Made by a program: the position numbers and the translations under genes
Assembly: GCA_026415615.1 (NCBI GenBank)
Contig: JAOAGT010000002.1
Location: 124,001 to 188,000 of the forward strand
DNA: 64,000 nucleotides
Source of the DNA: Thermoleophilia bacterium
GTDB taxonomy: Bacteria; Actinomycetota; Thermoleophilia; RBG-16-64-13
Direction of reading: 5' to 3'
Notes under the pieces: generated by a model
Seen by the model: the letters and a program-made list of their open reading frames with translations, nothing else
The model's database searches: none
What the model was told of the DNA's origin: nothing
Shown: piece by piece, positions 1 through 7,047 of the stretch
How the letters are laid out: every line of letters begins with the position of its first letter
Numbering within the stretch: position 1 is the first letter of the stretch

Positions 1-1
1 C

Positions 2-112
2 ACGGGCGATCACATCCGCGCACTAGTGGGCGTTGGGGTGGTGTTGTTTGCATTCACCATCGTGGTAAACATGGTAGCCCGTCTGCTGGTTTGGAGGTTC
101 AACCGGCCATGA
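2..112 (+). CDS. pstC: PstC phosphate ABC permease, C-terminal end only
   Basis: The frame is open from the window edge to TGA at 110-112. It encodes about 36 residues: a hydrophobic stretch (VGVVLFAFTIVVNMVARLLV) and a basic tail ending WRFNRP. This is the usual shape of the last membrane helix of PstC, the membrane partner of PstA in the high-affinity phosphate importer. The assignment rests mainly on position: the stop overlaps the pstA start by 4 bp (ATGA), and pstB and phoU follow in order. Most of the gene lies outside the window. Confidence 0.8.
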   Translation, partial: TGDHIRALVGVGVVLFAFTIVVNMVARLLVWRFNRP

Positions 113-1125
113 GGTTGGCCAAGCAACAGACATTAACCAAGGAGCTTACAACAGTAAGCGAAGTTCTCAGGGAAACCGGCAGTTCGAGTGAGCTGCCCAT
201 GGCGGACGATCGGTCGTCCGTTGCCACCAGCCGCTGGGCTGCAGGAAGACTAAAGCCGGGAGGTTCGCTACGGGAGTGTCGGCCAGCGCGGCGCCGAGTT
301 TGGCGGAATCGAATAAACACGTGGCTGGTAGTGCTCGCGGTGCTAGTGGCCCTCACTCCTGTGGCCCTCATTCTTTATCACATCACGCGGAAGGGTCTTG
401 TATCCATGAGTTGGGAGTTTCTCACCAGCTCAATGCCGCTTAGCTTCCGCAAGGCGGGTGGCGGCTTCCTAAACGCGCTCGTGGGAACCGCCATCATGGT
501 TGCTCTCGCCACGGGCATCTCTGTTCCGTTGGGAATTCTGGGAGCGGTTTACCTAGTGGAATACGGCAAAGGCAATTGGCTGGCCAAACTGATCCGCTTT
601 TTCTCCGACGTGATGAGCGGAGTTCCCTCAGTGTTTGTTGGGCTTTTTGTGTACACGGCGCTGGTTGTCCAGTTTGGTTTCGGGGCTTTGATGGGAGCGG
701 CCTCATTGGCTCTTATCATGATTCCCATCGTGGTTCGCTCTACCGAAGAAATGCTCAAGTTGGTTCCTAACCACCTCAAAGAGGCCAGCTACGCGCTAGG
801 AGCAGCCAAGTGGCAAACCATTCTCAAGGTTGTGCTGCCTGCGGCAGCACCAGGGATAACTACTGGTGTGATGTTAGCCATAGCCCGGGCAGCGGGAGAG
901 ACAGCGCCTCTCATCCTGACGGCCTTGGGGTCATACCAATTGACAGCCAAACTATGGGGAGAGCCCATCTCGGCTCTCACCCTGGCCATCTTTGATGGAG
1001 CAAGGAATCCGTTTGCCGCCGGACAGGCCCGGGCCTGGGCGGGGGCGCTTGAGCTTCTCGCGATCGTGCTCATATGTACAGCGGTCGCTCGGCTGATTGC
1101 GGCAAGAAGTCGGTTAAACAGATAA
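109..1125 (+). CDS. pstA: PstA phosphate ABC transporter permease
   Basis: Inner-membrane permease of the PstSCAB phosphate importer. ATG at 109 is chosen because it overlaps the pstC stop (ATGA); an in-frame TTG at 91 would only extend it into pstC. About 70 mostly polar and basic residues precede the first membrane helix (WLVVLAVLVALTPVALILYH), so the N-terminus is longer than in typical PstA proteins. After it come six hydrophobic segments and the cytoplasmic EAA-type loop that contacts the ATPase (EASYALGAAKWQTILKVVLPAA, about residues 219-240), followed by GETAPL, characteristic of PstA. Co-transcribed with pstB, 15 bp downstream. Confident, apart from the role of the extension. Confidence 0.95.
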   Translation: MRLAKQQTLTKELTTVSEVLRETGSSSELPMADDRSSVATSRWAAGRLKPGGSLRECRPARRRVWRNRINTWLVVLAVLVALTPVALILYHITRKGLVSMSWEFLTSSMPLSFRKAGGGFLNALVGTAIMVALATGISVPLGILGAVYLVEYGKGNWLAKLIRFFSDVMSGVPSVFVGLFVYTALVVQFGFGALMGAASLALIMIPIVVRSTEEMLKLVPNHLKEASYALGAAKWQTILKVVLPAAAPGITTGVMLAIARAAGETAPLILTALGSYQLTAKLWGEPISALTLAIFDGARNPFAAGQARAWAGALELLAIVLICTAVARLIAARSRLNR

Positions 1126-1140
1126 TCAAGGCCACCAACG

Positions 1141-1923
1141 ATGACAGAACCAGTTTTCAGGATTCGCGACCTCAGCGTTTACTACGGAAAGAACTTAGCT
1201 CTTAAGGGAGTGTCCATGGACATTCTCCCCCGGCGGATAACCGCCATTATCGGTCCGTCGGGGTGTGGAAAGAGCACCTTCATCCGTTGTCTTAACCGTA
1301 TGAATGAGTTGATTCCAGGAGCTCGGGTAGAGGGGCAGGTTTTCTACCATGGAGAGGACATTTACGCTCCGGGCGTTGATCCGGTTGTGGTGCGCAGACA
1401 CATAGGCATGGTCTTTCAGCGACCCAACCCGTTTCCCAAGTCCATCTACGAAAACGTTGCCTTCGGGGCGAGGATCAATGGCTACAAGGGAGACATGGAC
1501 GAGCTAGTTGAGCGCTGCCTGCGACGGGCAGCTCTTTGGGATGAAGTAAAGAATAAGCTCAAAAAGAGCGCTCTAGAGCTGTCTGGCGGGCAGCAACAAC
1601 GCCTGTGCATAGCCCGAGCCATTGCGGTGGAGCCGGACGTCATCTTGATGGATGAGCCCGCGTCTGCACTTGACCCGATCGCCACCACGCGCATCGAGGA
1701 CCTTATGCAGGAGTTAAAGCAGGATTACTCAATTGTGATCGTCACTCACAACATGCAGCAAGCGGCGCGAGTCTCTGACGAAACGGCATTTCTCTACACC
1801 GAAGTAGATGAGGCTACAGGCGGACGGTGGGGAGTGCTGGTGGAATTTGGGGAAACAAAGCAAATCTTTACCAAACCGAAGGACAAGCGCACGGAGGACT
1901 ATGTGTCTGGGCGATTTGGCTAG
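1141..1923 (+). CDS. pstB: PstB phosphate-transporting ATPase
   Basis: Cytoplasmic ATPase that drives phosphate import through PstC/PstA. The 260 residues are the usual PstB length. Walker A is GPSGCGKST at residues 38-46, the family-typical CLNRMN follows it, the Q-loop region reads [21 protein letters not shown], the signature is LSGGQQQR near 147-154, Walker B is [13 protein letters not shown], and the switch His is in [14 protein letters not shown]. The C-terminal [25 protein letters not shown] is diagnostic of PstB. It lies between pstA and phoU with gaps of 15 and 12 bp, so one operon. Confidence 0.98.
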   Translation: MTEPVFRIRDLSVYYGKNLALKGVSMDILPRRITAIIGPSGCGKSTFIRCLNRMNELIPGARVEGQVFYHGEDIYAPGVDPVVVRRHIGMVFQRPNPFPKSIYENVAFGARINGYKGDMDELVERCLRRAALWDEVKNKLKKSALELSGGQQQRLCIARAIAVEPDVILMDEPASALDPIATTRIEDLMQELKQDYSIVIVTHNMQQAARVSDETAFLYTEVDEATGGRWGVLVEFGETKQIFTKPKDKRTEDYVSGRFG

Positions 1924-1935
1924 GGGGTTCCAATA

Positions 1936-2586
1936 ATGAGAGACGCTTTTCATAGAGAACTTGAGGCTATTGACCAAGCAGTGGTGCGGCTGGGGGCCTT
2001 AGTGGAGCGCAGCACCCAGCTGGTCACCACTGCTCTGGTAGAGAATAACCGAGAACTGGCGCAAAAGGTGCGAGCCGGTGACGACGAGGTCGATGCTCTG
2101 TTCCTCGATATCGAGAAACGGGCCTTGGTGTTGCTGGCGCAGCAGGCTCCAGTCGCAGGAGATCTGCGCCTGATCGTTGCGATCTTGCGCGTGGTGTCAG
2201 ATCTTGAGCGCGCGGGTGATCTGGCTTTCAACATTGCAGAATTAGTTGAGGCTGAGGATTTTCAGGAGCCAGCGGTAAGACCGGTACGCTCGCTGGTTTC
2301 TGAGTTGGGGCAAGCAGCGGGCCGGCTGCTGGGTCATGCCCTCGACGCTTGGGCGACCAAGGACGAGAAGCTTGCTGCCCAAATTGAGGCCGAGGATGAC
2401 CGCCTGGACGAACTTCACACTCAGCTATTGGAAGGTCTGGTGGAGCTGAAGGGCGAAGAGGCTCTCGGCCCTGCAATCAGACTTGCTTTGATAGGGCGGT
2501 ACTTTGAGCGTATTGGCGACCATGCCGTGAACATCGGGCAGCGTGTACGCTACTTTGTCACTGGGAATGAGGAGCACCTTGGCTAG
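1936..2586 (+). CDS. phoU: PhoU phosphate-signalling protein
   Basis: Negative regulator linking the Pst transporter to the phosphate-sensing histidine kinase; it also limits phosphate uptake. The 216 residues form the two tandem three-helix PhoU repeats. Metal-binding-type acidic motifs occur in both halves (DDEVDALFLDIEKRAL and EAEDDRLDELHTQLLEGL), each followed by a helix of the type LRLIVAILRVVSDLERAGDLAFNIAE or AIRLALIGRYFERIGDHAVNIGQ. It follows pstB by 12 bp. No PhoR/PhoB pair is adjacent unless the two-component system at 4884-6919 plays that role, for which nothing in the sequence argues. Confidence 0.97.
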   Translation: MRDAFHRELEAIDQAVVRLGALVERSTQLVTTALVENNRELAQKVRAGDDEVDALFLDIEKRALVLLAQQAPVAGDLRLIVAILRVVSDLERAGDLAFNIAELVEAEDFQEPAVRPVRSLVSELGQAAGRLLGHALDAWATKDEKLAAQIEAEDDRLDELHTQLLEGLVELKGEEALGPAIRLALIGRYFERIGDHAVNIGQRVRYFVTGNEEHLG

Positions 2587-2693
2587 CGCCGCGCGGCCGC
2601 GTGCGATGCACTCCAGTGTGGCATGCCTGGCTGAAGTAGTTTCTCTTCGGGTAAGGAGCCACCACCGCGGCGCGCGATAGCCACTGCTGCACC

Positions 2694-3509
2694 CTACGAC
2701 AAGATATCTTTCCTGCGGAAGATCAGCCAGGCGATAGTGGTCATACCAACGGTCCAAACCGCAAAGTTCGCCAAGCCCTTGCCAAGAGGAGCGAAGTCAA
2801 TAGGGCGAGCAAAGAGATTTGTGAAGGCGTCAAAGTGTGACGTGAAGAGGTAGGGCCTGAGAAAGTCGAAAACGCTCAGGCTGCCCAAAATAAGCATGAT
2901 GATCACCAGCACCAAACCGGCAGCCATGGCAGTAAGTCCCGAGTCGGTAAGGGTAGAAAGAGCGACGCCTAGCGAAACTACCGCGGCCATGCCAGCCAAC
3001 ACAAACAGGTATGCAAGACAGGTAAGCCACAGACCTTCCCCTATCCCCACGGTTTGGCCAGTTAAAAGCATCATAGGCTTTAGCCCGTAAAATGCGCCGC
3101 CTGCCGCAAGAGAGCCGGCAAGAAGTATTACAAGGCCGATGGCAATGTAGACGTTGGCCACAAACCACTTGGCTAGGAGAAGCGAACCCCGGCGTACCGG
3201 CTGCATGAGCACGGTGCGCAAGGTTCCTTTTTCTGCTTCACCCGCGATAGTCTGGCTTCCTGCCATGGAGGCGAGCATTGGCAAGAGAAAACCGGCCATG
3301 GCAAGGAGGGCTCCGGGAGCTACGTATAAGCCGTTTAGTCTGATGAGATGTATGAAGAAAGGACCGCCCTGCTCTGGCGCTGGAGGCCCTTCATGGCTCA
3401 AGCGCATGGCCAAAGTGATGATGAAAGGCACCAGGAATAGCCCCACCCAGCCAAAGTAGGTGCGCTTTTGGAACAAGATCTTGATGAACTCGCGGCGAAT
3501 GTGACCCAT
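2694..3509 (-). CDS. ABC-2 type exporter permease
   Basis: Membrane subunit of an ABC exporter of unknown substrate. The protein has an N-terminal amphipathic stretch followed by about six hydrophobic segments (for example VGLFLVPFIITLAM, LLAMAGFLLPMLASM, MAAGLVLVIIMLILGSL). A conserved piece, GSQTIAGEAEKGTLRTVLMQPVRRGSLLLAKW, is typical of ABC-2 permeases of the NatB/BcrB kind. The ATG at 3509 shares its A with the stop of the upstream ATPase gene (TGATG); a GTG one codon earlier is also possible. It converges on phoU, with 107 bp between the stops that contain no clear T-tailed terminator. Confidence 0.88.
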   Translation of the reverse strand: MGHIRREFIKILFQKRTYFGWVGLFLVPFIITLAMRLSHEGPPAPEQGGPFFIHLIRLNGLYVAPGALLAMAGFLLPMLASMAGSQTIAGEAEKGTLRTVLMQPVRRGSLLLAKWFVANVYIAIGLVILLAGSLAAGGAFYGLKPMMLLTGQTVGIGEGLWLTCLAYLFVLAGMAAVVSLGVALSTLTDSGLTAMAAGLVLVIIMLILGSLSVFDFLRPYLFTSHFDAFTNLFARPIDFAPLGKGLANFAVWTVGMTTIAWLIFRRKDILS

Positions 3510-4504
3510 CACGAGCCCTCCTCGCCGTCGCCCGTAAGTTCTAAGAACATCTCCTCGAGACTATGTTCCTTGGTGGGAGCCACCGAAAGCACGTCAATTC
3601 CGGCATTTACCAGCCGTCTTATCACCTCGGGAATCAGCTCGGGCGAGTCTTGCAGTACGAGATAATCACCATCCTGGCGGAGTTTCTCGGGTGGTGCGAG
3701 GGTCTGGATGACCTCAGCCGCCTTAGATTGATCACGAGTGAGGATCTTTACTATGTTGTCCGCGGGACGAAGCTCCGAAACTGGTCCCTGGACCACCAGC
3801 CTACCTTTGTTAATAATTGCGGCTCGGTTGCATACCAGCTCGACCTCGTGAAGCAGATGAGAGGACAACAGCACCGTAATTCCCTGGCGGCCCAGCTCTC
3901 GGATAAGTTCCCGCACGTGCCGCATCCCTTGGGGATCGAGTCCACTAGTGGGTTCATCAAGCACAACCAGGGCGGGCCGGTGGATGAGAGCAAGCGCGAT
4001 CCCAAGACGTTGGCGCATTCCGTGAGAGTAGCTTCCGACCTTAGAGTTGGCGCGGTCGGCCAGACCTACTAGCTCGAGGACCTCGGATATGCGCTTGGGA
4101 CTAACCTTCTGGTTCATCTCCGCTATTAGCTGGAGATTCCGCTTGGCACTCATGTTCGGATAGAACATGGGGTCATCGACAAAGCCACCCACATAGCGCA
4201 AAGCTTCGCGACGCTGCTCGGGGACCCGGTAACCCAGAATATTCACATAGCCGCTTGTAGGATAGGTAAGGCCAAAAATCAAACGAAGAGCAGTGGTCTT
4301 GCCTGCTCCATTGGGTCCAAGGAAGCCAAAGACGTCACCCTCGTAGATGGTCAGATCCAAGTGATCAAGCGCGCGAAGCTTGCCAAAATCCTTGGTCAAC
4401 CCATGGGTGGACAGAACAATCCGCCGCCCGTTGTCAGCGGCGGTGGCTGGAAAGGTTTCTGAATGAACCAGAGTCGGTGTTTGTATGGGCGTTGGAGCTG
4501 ACAC
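3509..4504 (-). CDS. ABC-2 exporter ATP-binding protein
   Basis: ATPase of the exporter whose permease follows with a one-base overlap. Walker A is FLGPNGAGKTTALR near residues 59-72, the signature reads YSHGMRQRLGIALALIHRP, Walker B is LVVLDEPTSGLDPQG and the switch region is VLLSSHLLHEVE. The C-terminal domain of about 100 residues (DNIVKILTRDQSKAAEVI to LEEMFLELTGD) is of the type seen in BcrA/CcmA-like ATPases. The first 25 residues before the ABC fold are poorly conserved, so the exact start is uncertain. The substrate cannot be told from the sequence. Confidence 0.92.
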   Translation of the reverse strand: MSAPTPIQTPTLVHSETFPATAADNGRRIVLSTHGLTKDFGKLRALDHLDLTIYEGDVFGFLGPNGAGKTTALRLIFGLTYPTSGYVNILGYRVPEQRREALRYVGGFVDDPMFYPNMSAKRNLQLIAEMNQKVSPKRISEVLELVGLADRANSKVGSYSHGMRQRLGIALALIHRPALVVLDEPTSGLDPQGMRHVRELIRELGRQGITVLLSSHLLHEVELVCNRAAIINKGRLVVQGPVSELRPADNIVKILTRDQSKAAEVIQTLAPPEKLRQDGDYLVLQDSPELIPEVIRRLVNAGIDVLSVAPTKEHSLEEMFLELTGDGEEGS

Positions 4505-4690
4505 AGCTCGTAGTCTATCACGCTCTTGGGTGACAGCGATTTTGGCTGCATGCGTTCAGGATTAGTTCAGGAAAGTCGTGTCACCATATGCTCGGAGTCA
4601 CGCAGCAGTGCTGAACCCCCCTCCTGAGCTGTGGCCCCAACCCTGTCCGGTGGGTGTCTCGGCCAAGAGAAGGCAAGACACCACCACGCC

Positions 4691-4750
4691 CGCACGGCGG
4701 AGGCGGATGAGGCGGCGTTCGGCACAGCCGAACGCCGCACCCGCCGTGTG
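4691..4750. repeat. Large two-tier intergenic hairpin
   Basis: A perfect 12-bp inverted repeat, gcggcgttcggc (4712-4723) and its complement (4727-4738), has a 3-base loop (aca). Around it an outer 8-bp arm, cacggcgg (4693-4700), pairs with ccgccgtg (4741-4748). No T-run follows on either strand, so a simple intrinsic terminator is unlikely. It lies in the 379-bp gap between divergent genes, which otherwise holds the repeats at 4794-4849 and no convincing small gene. Confidence 0.75.
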
Positions 4751-4793
4751 CACTCACTTCAGAATATCTCGGGGCAAGTTGTTTGTGCGCTTG

Positions 4794-4849
4794 CCTACAG
4801 GTACACATGTGAACCTGTAGGGTGCTTGTACAGCCTGTAGGGTGCTTGT
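4794..4849. promoter_or_regulatory. CCTGTAGG repeat array upstream of the response regulator
   Basis: Three copies of one element: cctacaggt at 4794-4802, inverted relative to the others, then cctgtagggtgcttgt at 4814-4829 and again, identical, at 4834-4849 (period 20 bp, about two helical turns). The first and second copies form a 9-bp inverted repeat around acacatgtga. The array ends 34 bp before the ATG of the response regulator at 4884. This looks like a binding site for a dimeric regulator, possibly autoregulation; the binding factor is inferred. Confidence 0.5.
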
Positions 4850-4883
4850 GCGGGCCCGATTTGCGGGCCATACTACTTGCATC

Positions 4884-5552
4884 ATGATGCAGCTAGCCAT
4901 CTTCATCTTGGAAGACGATGCGCAGATGCGGTCGCTTCTGGTACGCGGCCTGCGGGAAGAGGGATATGAGGCGCAAGGTTTTGCTACTGGGTCCGATCTT
5001 CTTCGCAAGGTAGCGGAGACAGTTCCTGATCTTTTCATAATTGACATTGGCCTGCCTGATGCGGATGGCCGGGATGTCTGTCAAGCGTTGCGAGCTCAAG
5101 GTGTAGGCGCACCCATCATATTTCTTACAGCGCGTGATGCTCTTTCCGATCGGCTGTCCGGCTTTCACGCAGGGGGAGACGATTACCTAAGCAAGCCCTT
5201 TGCTTTTGCCGAGCTCCTTGCCCGGGTGGAGGCTCTCCTACGCCGAAGTGGCAAAGAAAGGACGTTGGAGGCAGCCGGGCTGGTTTTGGATCCCGCCAAA
5301 CACGCTGTTACGTGCGGGGGAGTTACTGTACCTCTTACCCCTACTGAGTTTCGTTTGCTTGCCAAGCTGGCCGCGTCGCCGGGACAGGCCGTGCGACGCA
5401 AGGCGTTGATTGAGACAGGCTGGCCGCATGGGGCCATTGTCTACGACAACACTCTTGATGCGTACATTGCGCGCCTGCGGCGGAAGGTGTGTTCCTTGCC
5501 AGGCGCTCCCCAGATAGTTACAGTGCGCGGCGTAGGTTATTCGCTACGATGA
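4884..5552 (+). CDS. OmpR-family response regulator
   Basis: Two-component response regulator. The receiver domain covers about residues 3-115, with the acidic pair ED early on, the phosphoacceptor in LFIIDIGLPDADGRD (about residue 52), the switch Thr in IIFLTARD and Lys in YLSKPF. A winged-helix DNA-binding domain follows (LTPTEFRLLAKLAASPGQAVRRKALIETGWP to VRGVGYSLR), giving the QseB/TctD layout. ATG at 4884 or 4887 is preferred over a GTG at 4842, which lies inside the repeat array. The stop overlaps the kinase start by 4 bp (ATGA), so the two are co-translated. Confidence 0.93.
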   Translation: MMQLAIFILEDDAQMRSLLVRGLREEGYEAQGFATGSDLLRKVAETVPDLFIIDIGLPDADGRDVCQALRAQGVGAPIIFLTARDALSDRLSGFHAGGDDYLSKPFAFAELLARVEALLRRSGKERTLEAAGLVLDPAKHAVTCGGVTVPLTPTEFRLLAKLAASPGQAVRRKALIETGWPHGAIVYDNTLDAYIARLRRKVCSLPGAPQIVTVRGVGYSLR

Positions 5553-6919
5553 CAAGAGTGTTTTCCCGCATGGGGATCCGCGACCGCCTGCTTCTTGCTG
5601 TGGTGGGCACCGTGGCGGTTGCTCTTGCAATCATGACCGTTGCTTTCAACTTGCTTCTGTCGGCCAGTCTTCGCTCGGACGCCGACAAGCGATTGCGGTC
5701 GATGGTGGAGGACACGGCTCGGATGATCAGCATCAGCAATGGCCGAGTCAGTCTTCCGAAACCTACTGGGGACATCCAAGAACTTGGCACTCAGGTATGG
5801 GTGTTTGTGGCTGGGACTACGTTTAGCGCGCCAGAGGTCGATCCTGCAGTGGCGCAAGCAGCCAAAGCCCTGGACGGACAGCCAGCTCAGTATGTCGATA
5901 TACCGGGGAAAGAAGTGCGTCTTTATGGGGTCCCTCTAGTTTATGAGGATGAGCGCATCGGCACTATCGTCGCTGGACTCTGGATGGGCTCCTATCTCCG
6001 CACTCAGCGTCTCACACTCCTGGCCACGGGAGCTCTGAGCGCTGTGCTTCTTGTCATTGTGGGGTTTGCCGGACGGTGGGTGCTTAACGCCGCCTTCCGG
6101 CCGGTGGCTCGCATGACGGCTGAGGCTGAGGCTTGGAGCACCGCGGATCTAGACAGGCGATTTGACATGGGGGAGCCTCACGACGAACTTACCCAGCTTG
6201 CGCACACGCTCGACGGACTCCTGGATCGTTTGGCTGCCAGTCTTCGCCGAGAACGACGCTTCTCGGCGGAGGTTTCTCATCAACTTCGTACGCCGCTAGC
6301 CAAGATCAAGGCTGAGGCGGAGTTGGCCCTGAGACGGGAGCGTGAACCCTCATATTACCGGGAGGCTCTTTCCTCGATAATGCAGAGCGCCGACCAGCTC
6401 GCGCGCACGGTGGAGGCGTTGATGGCTGCGGCTCAAGAAGAGGGAACACTGGCTCGAGGACGGGCAGAAGTGAGCCGGGTCCTCGAAGACGTCGTCGCGG
6501 CAGTAAGTGTTCTTGCCGAGGAACGAGGAGTCGAAGTTGCAGTGGCGCCCTTGGTGAGACGTACGTACGTGGGAGTTGAACGAGATATTGCGGTTCAGAT
6601 CCTGCAGCCTGTGGTGGAAAACGCTTGCCGTTTTGCTCGCTCAAAGGTTACCTTGGCCGCCGTTAGGACTGGCAAAGAAGTAGTCTTTACCGTAGAGGAT
6701 GACGGCCCTGGGGTAGCCGAAGAGGAGAAAGAAAAGATTTTTGAACCTGGTGTGCGAGGCTCGGCTGCTGCAGCAGAGGCTGGGGGAAGTACCCGAGGGG
6801 CTGGTCTAGGGCTTTCTTTGGCGCGGCGGTTGGCTAGGGCTGCCTCTGGAGAAGTTGAGGTAGGCGCCAGCACTATCGGCACGGGCGCAAGATTCTTGGT
6901 GCATCTACCGACTGGATAG
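5549..6919 (+). CDS. Membrane sensor histidine kinase
   Basis: Sensor kinase paired with the upstream regulator. The start at 5549 overlaps the regulator stop (ATGA); an earlier in-frame start would reach into that gene. Order: membrane helix (LLLAVVGTVAVALAIMTVAF), an extracytoplasmic sensor region of about 110 residues, a second helix (LLATGALSAVLLVIVGFAG), HAMP, the dimerisation/phosphoacceptor motif FSAEVSHQLRTPL with His near residue 252, and a HATPase domain (VENACRFA, VEDDGPGVAEEEKEKIFEPG, GAGLGLSLARRLA). A short Ala/Glu/Gly-rich insertion precedes the last glycine box. The ligand is unknown. It converges on glgP. Confidence 0.93.
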   Translation: MTRVFSRMGIRDRLLLAVVGTVAVALAIMTVAFNLLLSASLRSDADKRLRSMVEDTARMISISNGRVSLPKPTGDIQELGTQVWVFVAGTTFSAPEVDPAVAQAAKALDGQPAQYVDIPGKEVRLYGVPLVYEDERIGTIVAGLWMGSYLRTQRLTLLATGALSAVLLVIVGFAGRWVLNAAFRPVARMTAEAEAWSTADLDRRFDMGEPHDELTQLAHTLDGLLDRLAASLRRERRFSAEVSHQLRTPLAKIKAEAELALRREREPSYYREALSSIMQSADQLARTVEALMAAAQEEGTLARGRAEVSRVLEDVVAAVSVLAEERGVEVAVAPLVRRTYVGVERDIAVQILQPVVENACRFARSKVTLAAVRTGKEVVFTVEDDGPGVAEEEKEKIFEPGVRGSAAAAEAGGSTRGAGLGLSLARRLARAASGEVEVGASTIGTGARFLVHLPTG

Positions 6920-7047
6920 TGGCGCACACTCTTGGCTGAGCGGGAGCGCGATTGCTGTCGAATTACTAGGGCATTGGGGCACAAAGCTGCCGACTCAGGG
7001 CATGAAGCTGTCCCCTCAAGGCATAAAGACCTAATAACTTCTGGTGG

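Noticed and set aside
2587-2693. Possible long-range stem between phoU and the ABC permease (ggcta...tagcc with G+C arms)
   Set aside because: Pairing is interrupted and only five end bases match cleanly; not convincing as a terminator.
4578-4840. Short open frames in the gap before the first response regulator
   Set aside because: They cross the hairpin and repeats, lack ribosome sites and read as low-complexity Arg/Pro sequence.
6960-7045. Loose repeats of the type ggcat-aagctg after the first kinase gene
   Set aside because: Copies differ too much in length and sequence to call a repeat.
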